Below, in pieces: positions 24,627-37,000 of a DNA stretch of 64,000 bases. Positions within the stretch are counted from its first letter, which is position 1. Each line of letters opens with the position of its first letter. The stretch covers positions 83,253,174 through 83,317,173 of the forward strand of contig CM045991.1 of assembly GCA_025175895.1 (NCBI GenBank). Reading direction: 5' to 3'. Source of the DNA: Wurfbainia villosa (taxonomy: Eukaryota; Streptophyta; Magnoliopsida; Zingiberales; Zingiberaceae). The translations under genes and the position numbers were made by a program. The notes under the pieces were generated by a model. That model saw nothing but the letters and a program-made list of their open reading frames with translations. It did not search any database and was not told the DNA's origin.

Positions 24627-25871
24627 TGTTAGGGCAATCAACTCGTGATATGGTTTTGATGTGTGTGGCAAAGGGTTTAAGTTAGGATGATTGGACTTGA
24701 TATGTGCGTTGGAGTCTTGCAGGACTTAGTAATTTACACATGGAGCATTGGCGAGTTTCACCTCTCATGACTCGGTCCTTGAGTCGGTGAAGGATGACTT
24801 TGCGGAAGCAATGCACTTGGAGCATCCGAGGGACCGCCGGACAAGGAGCATTGGAGTGAAGCCGGAGGAAGTAGACTTCAGGGCGAGACGCGAAGGATGG
24901 CGCTGCAGAGCCGTGCGCTTGGCACATCCAAGGGATGTGGCCGGACGAAGACAACTTCAAAGGCGAGGGACTTCAAGCAATGAGAGTGAGCGAATGTAAC
25001 CCGGGAAGGGGTTGTGTGCTTAGGTGAAACTTGGCCAATTGGCTAAGTGTCGGATGAGATTTTCTGACATCAGTCAACTGCCATGTCATGACAGTCGACT
25101 ACTCTAAGTCGACTGTGACTCGACTAGTGTTTGAATCCGGTTCATGTGCCAACAGTCGACTGCCATGGATTGACAGTCGATTATCGAGACCACCAGTCGA
25201 CTGATGAAGGCATCAGTCGACTGGTCGCAAAGGTTTTGGGCATATAATGGAGTGTTCGCTTTCGGCACTCGACTGATAGCTCCATCAGTCGAATGATGGT
25301 AAGATCAGTCGACTGATGTAGGAGCCGTTGGGTGAAATCCAACGTGAAAGAAGTCGTTATTGGACAACGACTATAGGATCAGTCGACTGATCGGGGGATC
25401 AATCGACTGGTCCTGTGTTAATGGGAAGAAACCCTCTTCTTCTATAAAAAGAAGAGCTGATGGCATTTGGGAGCCTATTGCTTCAACTCATAACATCTCC
25501 CAAAGTACTCTAAAAGTCTTCCACTCTTCTACTTGTGCTAATCTTCATTCCATTGTAAGAAGAGTGGATTCTTGTATAAAAGATTACCTCCACCTAGCTT
25601 GGTGCAAAGGAGAGAATAGTGAAAGCTTGAGGCGTGATTCACCTTGGACGAATTAAACCGTGGATTATCGGTGAGGCCGTGAACCACGTTACATTGTGGT
25701 GTTAACGTTTGTGTTTCTATTCTTCCTTTGCTTTTGTCTTTAATTATTTATATTAGTATATTCTGCTTGCGCTAATAGTGTTTGTAGACGAGCAACGAAC
25801 GAACGACTTCCACTGTCTACGATAAAGGCTATTCACCCCCCTCTAGCCGGCCAACACCGATTGACCCTACC
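24627..25871 (+). repeat. 3' LTR of A
   Basis: TGTTAGGGCAATCAACTCGTG ... ATTGACCCTACC, 1245 bp. The last base is C where the 5' LTR has A, so the terminal CA is lost. Palindrome array about 25068-25410; TATA box 25442-25451. Confidence 0.92.
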
Positions 25872-25876
25872 GTTTG

Positions 25877-26724
25877 GGCTTTGTGGGGCACTTAGTAGGA
25901 TGCTTAGAGCATGACCATTAACCATCTAAAAGCCCCCACCCTCTCTTTTTATAGAGAGGAAGCAAATCTTCCCGTTGGACACTATCAGTCGACTGATGTC
26001 GACTCCAACGGCTTCTGACTAGGCTGGATTCGCGGGATCTGTGGCCGTTTCTCCAACAGTCGGATAATCAGTCGACTGATGATATCATCAGTCGACTGAT
26101 GTCGATTAGTCGAGTGACCCGCGAGCTCGACTAGCTTCGCGTTCGCAGAGCAGGATCAACGATCGCTTTACAAATGATCGATGTCAATTTGATTCATCAC
26201 CACACCAATGATTGACGATCGATTGAGCCATGACATGGCAAATGACACTTAACATCTATTTGAGCATCCGACGGTCGGGTCAATCTCAACCCTTACAGTC
26301 GAGCCTCCGACACTCAGCCATTCGGCCAAGTTCACCTAATGAGCTACTTACATTTCACTCATTCTCTCATCTCACTCGAAGTCCCTTGCCGAAGCTCTCT
26401 TCGTTCGTGGCCACGTCCCTCGGCAGCATCAAGCGCACGGCTCTGCAATGCTCCTTTGCGTCTCTTGCCCTCGAAGTCTGCTTCCTTGGCTTCGCTTCAA
26501 GTCATCTCGTCCGGCAGTCCCTCGGATGCATCAAGTACACAACTCTGCAATGCTTCTTCGCCGACTCAAGCACGAGGTTGTGAGTTGGTGATACTTGCCT
26601 AAACTCCATGTGCGAATTACTAAGTTTTGCAAGACTCCAACGAACATATCAAATCCAATCATCCTATCTTAAACCCATTGCCACACACATCAAAACCATA
26701 TCACATGGGTTGATTTCCCTAACA
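25877..26724 (-). repeat. Right (5') LTR of B, second segment
   Basis: Continuation of 8518-8853 after element A; ends TTTCCCTAACA. Minus-strand TATA box at 25945-25954. CAGTCGACTG copies at about 25985-26110 are normal for the family, but at about 26150-26245 the copies are replaced by GATCG-type words (see findings). Confidence 0.9.
25945..25954 (-). promoter_or_regulatory. TATA box of B (5' LTR)
   Basis: Minus-strand CTATAAAAAG in the LTR that would have driven B transcription before A inserted downstream of it. Confidence 0.6.
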
Positions 26725-27618
26725 CTTCTTTTCTTCCTTGCTCTAGTTCAATGGAGAACACTCATCCCTCATGTATTCTTCTCCTTGGCAATTGTAGCAA
26801 ATAATCTTCCTTCTCCTTCTCCTATCATGAGATTTGTTAAATTTAAAACTTTTTAAGGTACGTCTTACCTTTGTTACCATATAAGTCTCTTCATTGCTAT
26901 CCATTAAAGATTGTGATTCATCATCGGATGAAGAGGGTGTGGTCTTCTTCTTCTTCCCCTTATTTGCCACTAGCGCTACTCTACTTGATTGAGTGCTTGG
27001 TTCTATTATTCCTTCAAGTCGAGTTTCGTGAAGTTCCATGATAGAAAAGAATTCTTCTAGAGTACTTACCTCTAGATTCCTTGAGATATAAAATGAATCC
27101 ACCATGGAGATCCATTTGGATGATCGAGAAAATGCATCAATGACCTTCATTATCATGTCCCGATTTGATAGTTTCTCACCTACACTTGACAAGCCATTAA
27201 TAATTTCCTTAAATCTAGAATATAGAGACAATACCTTTTCTCCTTTATCCAATTTTATGTTGTTGAGTTGAGATCGGATAAGATCTCTTCTTGCTAATTT
27301 TGCTTCGGATGTGCCCTCATGATGCTCTATCAACTTCTCCCACATCTCCTTGGCGCTTGAGCATTCTCCAATTCGGTTTATCTCTTGTTGAGGTAGCACA
27401 TTAAAAAGATGATGCTTGACCTTTGAGTTTGCTAGGTGCTCCTCCTTTTGCTTCTTGGTCCATCTTTATTTTTCAATTGGCTTCCCTTCTTCATCCCTAG
27501 GTATCTCAAAACCACTTTCCATAATTAATATTATATCGAAATCAGTTTCGAAAAATATCTCCATCCGCTTTTTCCACCATGAAAAGTTTCCTTTGAACTT
27601 AGGCGGGTGGATGTTCAT
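26725..27618 (-). pseudogene. gag: N-terminal part of C's Gag
   Basis: Minus-strand frame beginning near MNIHPPKFKGNFSWW, with the original first Met apparently changed to ATA a few codons upstream. Contains the UBN2/Gag domain (IGECSSAKEMWEKLIEHHEGTS...), stops at 27466-27468 and 26743-26745, and the knuckle with its third ligand region altered (CYNCQGEEYMRDECS; the family has GHIRD, so the His ligand is lost). Continues after B at 4349. Confidence 0.85.
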
Positions 27619-27673
27619 GTCGGCTATTGTTGTTGTGCTTGTTGCGCCGATGAGCCTATTGACAAGTAACCTA

Positions 27674-27685
27674 GATCTGATACCA
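27674..27685 (-). other. Primer binding site of C
   Basis: Minus strand TGGTATCAGATC, two bases from the right LTR; one change from the canonical TGGTATCAGAGC. Confidence 0.8.
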
Positions 27686-27687
27686 CT

Positions 27688-27922
27688 TATTGGAGGATCG
27701 AGGCTCGGCTAGAAGGGGGGTTGAATAGCCTTGATTGTGCTCAATGGACTTCGCTCGTTCTTAATCGTCTACAATACTCGTTAGTGCACTGGAAATGATA
27801 AAACTAATACAAAGAAAATTAAGAGCTAAAGAAAAGGTAAAGATGAAAGCAATGCTAACACAATTTGTTTAACGTGGTTCACAACCTTTGCAACTAATCC
27901 ACGGACAATCCGTTAGGCGAAT
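27688..27922 (-). repeat. Right (5') LTR of C, truncated by D
   Basis: TATTGGAGGATCGAGGCTCGG (TG changed to TA at the end) through CCGTTAGGCGAAT. Matches 1309-1545. The remaining ~1.1 kb should lie beyond D and E, outside the window. Confidence 0.88.
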
Positions 27923-28134
27923 TGATGCACGCAAACGCGACCTTAAATCTCGTGATGGAGGCTGTCGAGGACTCGAAGTGCGCGCTCGCGCTCAACGCCC
28001 GCAAGTGTACGGATGTCGTCAAGTAATAAAAGATTATCGATCCCACAGGGACTGGGATTCGAATATCGATATGTTCAGTGGTTGAAATTGTTTGGAAGTA
28101 AACTCTAAGAGGTTTCGATTTGTGAGGGCTGTTG
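27923..28134 (-). repeat. Left LTR of D, first segment
   Basis: TGATGCACGCAAACGCG ... GGGCTGTTG; matches 43395-43605. Interrupted by Copia H. Confidence 0.9.
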
Positions 28135-29064
28135 TGTAGGGATGTATACTGAAAAGTCTATCTTTTGTATGAACATCTTTATTTTGGAATAAGAATCACA
28201 TGATCATTGTTTGCATATTTTTATGGTTATGCAATATTGTCTAATACTTTACATTGTAGATAACATGGTGTGTGGTGTCACACGGGAGATCATGTTATCG
28301 ACCCCTTGAAAAATATAAGCAAAGGCTCACAACCGAGATGGCTTTAGATAAACCATCAGAATGGTTGTAGTGTGGTTTGGTATTGGTTTGTCTTGACTAT
28401 AAAATCACACTAGTGCACTTTGTGTGTATTGAGCAGCACCGACTTAGAGGTGATTCGATTTATTGCTAACTACATAATCGAATCGGACCTCAGATATTAT
28501 TTAGTACATGCTCTTAATCCCGATATAATAACGGGCACATATACTTAGTACTCATCTCTTTGATTTACCAATGGGCGAGATTTATAGATTAAATCGATAG
28601 GCTCGGTAAGTTGGGAGATGATATTATTTATATGGTGTGCCGTTGATTATAGGAGGAAACCGTGTCTTATATATTAGGATGATGATGTCCCCTCGAGGAG
28701 CTCATAAGGTTCATCATGTAAACCCTGCAGGTGGACTTGGTCCGACATGATGAAAAGGTTGAGTGGTACTACTCAAGGAGTTAGATGTTGATTAATTAAT
28801 GGTCGGTAAATTAATTAATCGACTGACATTCGAGATCTTAAACACGGGGAGAAAATGTACAAATAATATATGGAGCCCATATTATCATATGGGGGTTGGT
28901 GAGGTAGATCAATGATGAACCTTTAGTGGATTGAATCATTAATAGTGGATCGGACTTTATGTGGGCTTGATCCATGGGTGGCCAAGACCCAACTCCTCCT
29001 CATGGTCCCTAATGTAGCCTATTAACACCTCATGATGCTTAGATCCAAAGGATAGAAACAAAAC

Positions 29065-29170
29065 TCAAAGATCCATTGGTAGAGATTAAATCTCTAAGAA
29101 CCGACGGTTGAAATTAAATCCCTAGATTCGACGGTTGAGATTAAATCCCTAGAACCAATGGAGGAGATTA
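29065..29170. repeat. Minisatellite in H 5' LTR (short version)
   Basis: About four units of the 24-28-bp repeat seen in L and F (GAACCGACGGTTGAAATTAAATCCCTA-like). The matching array in the 3' LTR is at 36008-36112. Confidence 0.8.
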
Positions 29171-29191
29171 ATTCATGACTTATCCCTAACT

Positions 29192-29201
29192 CTATAAAAG
29201 G
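29192..29201 (+). promoter_or_regulatory. TATA box of H (5' LTR)
   Basis: CTATAAAAGG directly downstream of the minisatellite, as in F. The same box is at 36136-36145 in the 3' LTR. Confidence 0.65.
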
Positions 29202-30063
29202 ATGACAAAGGGATTTGGCGTGAACTACATGATAGAAGAGCTAGGGTTTGGGCAGCAAGAAGGAATCCTATTTGAGATAGGATTAGGATTAGGGTTTGGA
29301 GGCAAGGGTGGCACCAAATAAGGAAGGTTCTTTCTCTCTTCTTCTTCCTCTTTTTGCCAACGTCCAGCACCCTTCCAAGCTCTTTTCCAGCCTTGGCCGG
29401 CACCCAAAAGCTTCCTTTTCCCTCTCCTTAGGTGGTGAAAACAAGATATAGGGCTTCCCTTGGTGTCTTGGTTGTTTTCCACCATCTTCTCCTTCATCTA
29501 GTTGGCCGGCGGCAAGGATAAGTTTGGTTCCTTGTTGGTTGTTTCTAGTGAGGAGAAAAACCTTGTTTCTATTCTTCCTCTTGCTTTGGAAGAGCAAGGA
29601 AGGAAGATTTAGCATCTAGGAGCTTCGACTTTTGGTGGATCGTCGCCCACACGACGTCCAAAAGGAGGAAGGTCATACATTAGAAGATCGAGAGGTATAC
29701 CTATTCTACTTTCTTCTTTTGTTTGTTGGTTGTTTTTTTTTTCAATTATAAGCATGTTATAAATCTGTAAATGGCTAAATAATACTTGGATCCTGAGCAT
29801 AAATACAAAAACCGGCGATCCGGACATCGTCTATTCCGTGACTACTCGTAGAATAGAGGATGGTCACTTGAACAACTAGTTTGTTCAAGTGACCTCTCTA
29901 AACGAATAGCACGATGATGACTTGGTTGCTTTGGCAATCCCTTTTGTCTAGGATTAAATTTTTTTAATCTGGGGACATCGAAGGGATCGCCATGGACAAG
30001 CTACCGAGGTGAAGTGGGAAGCGAAGTTTCCCCTCAAGGACTCGATAAGCAAAACCCTACAAC

Positions 30064-30076
30064 TGGTATCAGAGCC
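30064..30076 (+). other. Primer binding site of H
   Basis: TGGTATCAGAGCC (then AAGG), complementary to initiator-Met tRNA, two bases after the LTR. Confidence 0.92.
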
Positions 30077-31124
30077 AAGGTTTCCGATTTTGTGTGTTTA
30101 GAATTCGGTTAATTTTTATGCACTTTTTCATATATTATATGTGCCGGATAATAGTAGGATATGCGTAGTTTAACTCTTTGGTAGCAGGCATAAGATCCAA
30201 CTATTATGGCCATATGTGTGTATGTGATTGTATGTGTGTAAATATTTATTTTGTTGAATCCTCGGGGTTGATGAGGCTAGTATTTAGTTTTTGGTAAATT
30301 AAATACGGCATTGTTTAGCCGCTCTTTATTTTATTTTACTTTCGATCTAGATTTCATGTACACTCCCTTGTGGAGTATAGGATCGATGGATGTAAATTAA
30401 AATAGGTTTTAGTCTCGGCTCGGATCTCCGGATGGCTCGTACATGGCGTAGGAGGAGCGGACGAGATGACGATGCGACGGGAGTCATATTGAAGATAAAA
30501 GCCATAATAGTTGGAAAATAATTTATTTTTCATATTTATTACTTTTTGTTTGATATGCATGTCGTAGTCTAGGAAAATTCCTGAATTTCAAATTACTAAG
30601 TGGGAGAGGGATATTTTTATAAATTCCCACGGCCTCCATTACGATTTGACAAGTGATGCAAACAAACTTGCGCGTCGGCTCTGAGTGCCTTCCTCCCCAT
30701 TGGATGGGTTTGTTTGCGGATCACAAGGTCGAATATGGTTATAGGAAATTATTAAGGAGCGTGTGTACTTGCCCATCGTAAGGCACATAACCCGAGATAA
30801 TTAACTTAGTACCGAGTAATGGTGAACACTTAAATACAAATATAAGTATCCTCTCCATCGGAGTCACTGCTTTTATTTGTAGGGCCAAAGAGGAACCAAC
30901 TATTAATTTTACTTGTCAAAAAGTTAGGTTGACAAGATAGTAAAATTAATGGGTAAAACCTCCTCTTACAAATGTAGAATTCGTATACGTCCACACTATC
31001 GTGGCATACGATATTCTCGGTGTTTTGAGGTGTTGGTTGATTTTAAAATTTTATTGTTTGAGGAATCAATAATTTTTTGAAATCTAATGTTTTGATTTAT
31101 GTGATTCTTAGGTTTTCTTTCAAA
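30077..31124 (+). mobile_element. Untranslated leader of H
   Basis: About 1 kb without a supported ORF; it aligns with the leader of F (51356-52410), including GGATCTCCGGATGGCTCGTACATGG and the GCGGCCTCCATTAC-like region. Conservation between two elements suggests packaging or leader function, which is inference. Confidence 0.7.
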
Positions 31125-34100
31125 ATGACTTTCAACCCACTTGCTGTGATACTGAAAGAGAACAAACTTACTGGACCCAACTATGTAGATTGGAAGAGGA
31201 ATCTAGACATTGTCTTGACTGCTGAGGAATACAAATATGTACTCCTCGAAGAGTGCCCTCCCAAGCCTGCAGATAATTCTGGGGAAAAGGAGAGAGAGAG
31301 CTATAAGAAGTGGATCAAGACCGATGAGATGGTGTGGTGTTACATTTTGGCATCTATGTCAAATGTACTGCAACATCAGCATCAAGCCATTTCCACTGCT
31401 TATGATATGATGCTCAATCTCAAGGAGCTTTTCGGACACCAGAATCAGGCTGCGAGGCAAGAGGCCATGAGAAACTTGATGACGACCACCATGGTCGAGG
31501 GAACACCTGTGAGGGATCATGTTCTCAAGATGATGACTCATTTGAATGAGCTGGAGTTCCTAGGAGCTGAGATCGATGGGGAAACCCAGGTCAATATCAT
31601 ACTCCAGTCTATGCCTAGGAGTTTTGAGTAGTTTTGCCTCAACTACAATATGAACAAGAGGTTGTATTCGTTGGCGGAACTCCTGACAGAACTCCAGGCG
31701 GCAGAGGGACTATTTTGTCAGAGTGCTCAAGTGCATGCCATGGTGACCCAGAAGATTTCTACTTTTAAGCCGAAAGGCAAGAAGAAGAAGAAACAAACCG
31801 GGGCGAAGGCGGTGGGAGGTACTCAGGGAGGAGTGAAGAAGCCGAAAGGTAAGTGCTTCACTTGTAAGCAGACTGGACACTGAAAGAAGGACTGCCCCAA
31901 TCGCAAGAACAAAGGTATATCTTTTGGTCTAGTCGTTGAAACATGTTTAGCGGTGTTATCTACCGGCACCTGGTGTGTAGATACGGGAGACACTGATCAT
32001 GTCTGTAATACTTTCCAGGGGTTCCAGGAAACCAGACGACTGGCTGAGGGGGAGATTACCGTATACTTGGGTGATGCCACGAAGGCAGCGGCTGTTGCAG
32101 TGGGAGATGTTCATTTATCTTTTGATAAAAATAAACTTTTAGTTCTTAAGAATTGCCTTTATGTACCCTTATTTAGAAAGAATTTAATTTCGGTTTCTAA
32201 ATTATTTATGGATGGATATTCTATTTCTTTTGATGACAGAGTTGTTATAAGAAGGAATAGGGACATTATCTGTTCGGGTGCATTGATAGGAAATTTGTAT
32301 ACACTTGAACCAAAACCTCCCACGATGCAAATTGAAGTTAATAACTCATCTTCTAATTCCAATAAGAGAAAAGAACCTTCGAAGATGAACCAAACATATC
32401 TTTGGCATCTTAGGCTTGGTCACATTAACCTAAGCAGAATTCAAAGGTTGATAGCTGATGGACCTTTGGGTTCATTAGTGGTGGAGTATCTCCCAATCTG
32501 TGAATTTTACTTGGAGGGTAAGATGACCAAGAGGCCTTTTAAGGCCAAGGGGTATAGAGCCAAAGATGTGTTAGAATTGGTTCATTCTGATTTGTGTGGT
32601 CCTATGTCTATCCAGGCTAGAGGTGGTTTTGAGTATTTCGTCTCTTTTATAGACGATTACTCAAGATATGGATACATTTACTTGATACGCCGCAAGTCTG
32701 AATGCTTTGACAAGTTCAAAGAATTCAAGGCTGATGTGGAGAAACGTCAAGGTAAAAGTATCAAGACACTACGATCTGATCGTGGTGGTGAGTACCTCTT
32801 GGGAGAGTTTAGGAACTACTTATTAGAGGATGAGATTCAATCCCAATTAACTGCACCTGGCACACCCTAGCAGAACGGTGTAGCAGAGCGAAGGAATAAG
32901 ACTCTTATGGAGATGGTTAGATCGATGATGAGTTATTCTGACTTGCCAGATTCGTTCTGGGGATATGCTCTAGATACGGCGGTGTACATTCTGAACTTGG
33001 TACCATCTAAATCAGTGCCTTCTACTCCCACAGAGTTGTGGACTGGGCAAAAGCCTAGTCTAAGACATATTCGGATATGGGGGAGTCCAGCTCATGTGCT
33101 GAAGGCAGATGCTGGTAAGTTGGAACCTCATACAGAAGTACGCTTGTTCGTTGGCTATCCCAGGGGAACGAAGGGTGGATTGTTTTATAGTCTTAGAGAT
33201 CAGAGGGTGATCGTTAGCACGAATGCCAAATTTCTAGAGGAAGACTATGTGATGAGCCACAAGCCCAAGAGTAAAATTGTTCTGGAGGAGTTAAAAGGGG
33301 AAGTCACTTCTTTAGTACCACCGGTACAAGAGGATATACCACATGTCACTGCACCGCATGTCACAGAGGATACACAGGTGAATCCTCGTCGTAGTGGGAG
33401 GGTTGTGAGACAGCCTGATAGATTCATGTTCTTGGGAGAATCTTCTGATTTAGTCCCTGGAGAACATGAACCTAATCCCTGGACACATAACGAGGCAATC
33501 CAAGATAAAGATAAAGTATCTTGGCAAAGTGCAATGAATGCTGAGATTGAATCTATGGATTCAAATCAGGTCTGGGAGCTAGTAGAACCACCCGATGGTG
33601 TAAAAACCATTGGATGCAAGTGGATCTACAAGAGAAAGAGAGGAATAGATAGGAAGGTTGAGACCTTCAAAGCGAGGCTTATTGCGAAGGGGTATACTCA
33701 GAAAGAGGGTATCGATTATAAGGACACTTTTTCGTCGGTAGCCATGCTTAAGTCTATCCGGATTCTCTTATGCATAGCAGCTCATATGAATTATGCGGTG
33801 TGGCAGATGGATGTCAAGACAGATTTCCTTAATGGAAGTCTTGAGCAAAACATCTACATGAAGCAACCAGAGGGATTCATTGCTAAGGGCAAAGAGCATC
33901 TTGTATGTAAGCTTAATCGGTCCATTTATGGATTGAAACAAGCTTCGAGGTCTTGGAACATCCGGTTTGATGAGGTGATCCAGTCTTATGGATTTATTCA
34001 AAGTCCGGATGAGTCTTGTGTATACAAGAGATGTGACGGAAACGTAGTGGTATTTCTTGTACTATACGTAGATGACATTTTGTTGATTGACAACAATATC

Positions 34101-35045
34101 AAGGTGTTATTGGACGTAAGGGTATGGTTGTCCAAACAGTTTGATATGAAGGACTTGGGAGAGGTAGGACACATCCTTGGGATCAAGGTTATAAGGGATC
34201 GCAGGAAAAGAATGTTGTGCTTATCCCAAGCTTCATACATAGATACGATTATGGAGTGTTTTAGCTTGCAGAACTCCAAGAAGGGTTTTCTACCTTTCAA
34301 ACATGGAGTTCCTTTATCTAAGGAGATGTGTCCTAGATCATCTGAGTAGATAGAGGAGATGAAGGCGGTTCCTTATGCTTCGACAGTAGGAAGCCTCATG
34401 TATGCGATGTTATGTACGAGACTAGATATCTGCTTTGCCGTGGGCATGGTCAGCAGATATCAGAGTAATCCAGGACAGGGACATTGGACTGCTGTAAAGC
34501 ATATGTTGAAGTGCCTGAGAAGGACTAGGGAATATATGCTAGTTTAATGAGCAGACCAATTACTCCCTGTGGGTTACATGGATTGTGACTTCCAATCAGA
34601 TAGGGATAATAGTAAGTCTACCTCAGGTTTTGTGTTTACTTTGGGAAGTGGAGCCATTGTATGGAGGAGTGTCCAGTAGAAATGCATGGCGGACTCTACC
34701 ATGGAAGCTGAGTATGTGGCAGCCTCTTAGGCGGCCAAAGAAGCTGTATGGCTCAGGAACATCCTGATGGACTTGGATGTGATTCCTGATTTGCCCAGAA
34801 TCATCACAATTTATTGTGATAATAATTTTGTAGTTGCAAACTCGAAGGAACCACGAGCCCATAAGGCTAGTAAACACATAGAGCGCAAGTACCACCTGAT
34901 ACGAGAAATCGTAAAGAGAGGAGAAGTTGTTGTGGCCAAGATTGCATCGGAGGATAACCTGGCAGATCCTTTCACTAAGGCCCTTCCGGCGAGAGCTTTT
35001 GATAGGCATGTGGAGGGAATGGGGATAAGATGTATGACACTTTGA
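31125..35045 (+). pseudogene. gag-pol: Gag-Pol polyprotein of Copia H (single frame, eight premature stops)
   Basis: A single frame of 1,307 codons from MTFNPLAVILKENKL to TGA 35043-35045 with no frameshift. Internal stops: 31629, 31881, 32868, 34347, 34545, 34548, 34677 and 34728. Domains: Gag (NYVDWKRNLDIVL), knuckle CFTCKQTGH-stop-KKDC (about 31848-31895), protease WCVDTGDTDHVC with catalytic DTG, pre-integrase HLRLGHINLS, integrase HSDLCGPM / FIDDYSRYGY / SDRGGEY, RT GCKWIYKRKRG to YVDD (34065-34076), RNase H (DCDFQSDRD, YCDNN, NLADPFTKAL). The stop at 31881 replaces the knuckle Trp and that at 32868 the Gln of PQQNG. Confidence 0.93.
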
Positions 35046-35060
35046 GGATAACATAGTCTT

Positions 35061-35078
35061 TTAGTATAAGTGGGAGAT
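35061..35078 (+). other. Polypurine tract of H
   Basis: TTAGTATAAGTGGGAGAT before the 3' LTR, identical to the F sequence at 61070-61087. Confidence 0.8.
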
Positions 35079-37000
35079 TGTAGGGATGTATACTGAAAAG
35101 TCTATCTTTTGTATGAACATCTTTATTTTGGAATAAGAATCACATGATCATTGTTTGCATATTTTTATGGTTATGCAATATTGTCTAATACTTTACATTG
35201 TAGATAACATGGTGTGTGGTGTCACACGGGAGATCATGTTATCGACCCCTTGAAAAGTATAAGCAAAGGCTCACAACCGAGATGACTTTGGACAAACCAT
35301 CGGAATGGTTGTAGTGTGGTTTGGTATTGGTTTGTCTTAACCATAAAATCACACTAGTGCACTTTGTGTGTATTGAGCAGGACCGACTTAGAGGTGATTC
35401 GATTTATTGCTGACTACATAATCAAATCGGACCTCAGATATTATTTAGTACATGCTCTTAATCCCGATATAATAACGGACACATATACTTAGTACTCATC
35501 TCTTTGATTTACCAATGGGTGAGATTTAAAGATTAAATTGATAGGCTCGGTAAGTTGGGAGATGATATTATTTATATGGTGTGCCGTTGATTATAGGAGG
35601 AAACCGTGTCCTATATATTAGGATGATGATGTCCCCTTGAGGAGCTCATAAGGTTCATCATGTAAACCCTGCAGGTGGACTTGTTCCGACATGATGAAAA
35701 GGTTGAGTGGTACTACTCAAGGAGTTTGATGTTGATTAATTAATGGTCGGTAAATTAATTAAACGATGGACATTCGAGATCTTAAACACGGGGAGAAAAT
35801 GTACAAATAATATATGGAGCCCATATTATCATATGGGGGTTGGTGAGGTAGATCAATGATGAACATTTAGTGGATTGGATCATCATTAGTGGATCGGACT
35901 TTATGTGGGCTTGATCCATGGGTGGCCAAGACCCAACTCCTCCTCATGGTCCCTAATGTAGCCTATTAACACCTCATGATGCTTAGATCCAAAGGATAGA
36001 AACAAAACTCAAATATCCATTGGTAGAGATTAAATCTCTAAGAACCGACGGTTGAGATTAAATCTCTAGATCCGACGATTGAGATTAAATCCCTAGAACC
36101 AATGGAGGAGATTAATTCATGACTTATGCCTATCTCTATAAAAGGATGGCAAAGGGATTTGGCGTGAACTACATGATAGGAGAGCTAGGGTTTGGGCGGC
36201 AAGAAGGAATCCTATTTGAGATAGGATTAGGATTAGGGTTTGGAGGCAAGGGTGGCACCAAATAAGGAAGGTTCTTTCTCTCTTCTTCTTCCTCTTTTGG
36301 CCAACGTCCAGCACCCTTCCAAGCTCTTTTCCAGCCTTGGCTGGCACCCAAAAGCTTCCTTTTCCCTCTCCTTAGGTGGTGGAAACAAGATATAGGGCTT
36401 CCCTTGGTGTCTTGGTTGTTTTCAACCATCTTCTCCTTCATCTAGTTGGCGTAGGATAAGTTTGGTTCCTTGTTGGTTGTTTCTAGTGAGGAGAAAAACC
36501 TTGTTTCTATTCTTCCTCTTGCTTTGGAAGAGCAAGGAAGGAAGATTTGGCATCTAGGAGCTTCGACTTTTAGTGGATCGTCGCCCACACGACGTCCAAA
36601 AAAAGGAAGGTCATACATTAGAAGATCGAGAGGTATATCTATTCTACTTTCTTCTTTTATTTGTTGCTTGTTTTTGTTTTTCAATTATAAGCATGTTATA
36701 AATCTGTAAATGACTAAATAATACTTGGATCCCAAGCATAAACACAAAAACCGGCGATCCGGACATCGTTTATTCTGCGGCTACTCATAGATTAGAGGAT
36801 GGTCGCTTGAACAACTAGTTTGTTCAAGTGACCTCTCTAAACGAATAGCAAGACGATGACTTGGTTGCTTTGGCAATCCCTTTTGTCTAGGATTAAATTT
36901 TTTTAATCCGGGGACATCGAAGGGATCGCCATGGACAAGCTACCGAGGTGAAGTGGGAAGCGAAGTTTTCCCTCACGGACTCGATAAGCAAAACCCTACT
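35079..37000 (+). repeat. 3' LTR of H
   Basis: TGTAGGGATGTATACTG ... AAAACCCTACT, 1922 bp; the last base is T rather than A. Minisatellite 36008-36112. Confidence 0.93.

Larger units (their letters stand above)
28135..30061 (+). repeat. 5' LTR of H
   Basis: TGTAGGGATGTATACTGAAAAG ... AAAACCCTACA, 1927 bp. Closely similar to 35079-37000. Contains a short copy of the CCGACGGTTG minisatellite (29065-29170) and a TATA box. Confidence 0.93.
28135..37000 (+). mobile_element. Copia retrotransposon H (Angela-like), complete structure, inactive
   Basis: LTRs 28135-30061 and 35079-37000, internal 30062-35078, 8866 bp in all. TSD TGTTG (28130-28134) versus TGTCG (37001-37005); the undisturbed D LTR at 43604 reads TGTCG, so the left copy has one C-to-T change. 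One gag-pol frame with stops only. Confidence 0.93.

Noticed and set aside
29173..29403. Minus-strand 76- and 90-codon frames in both H LTRs
   Set aside because: Repeated in both LTRs simply because LTRs are duplicates; low complexity, no domain, and overlapping frames compete.
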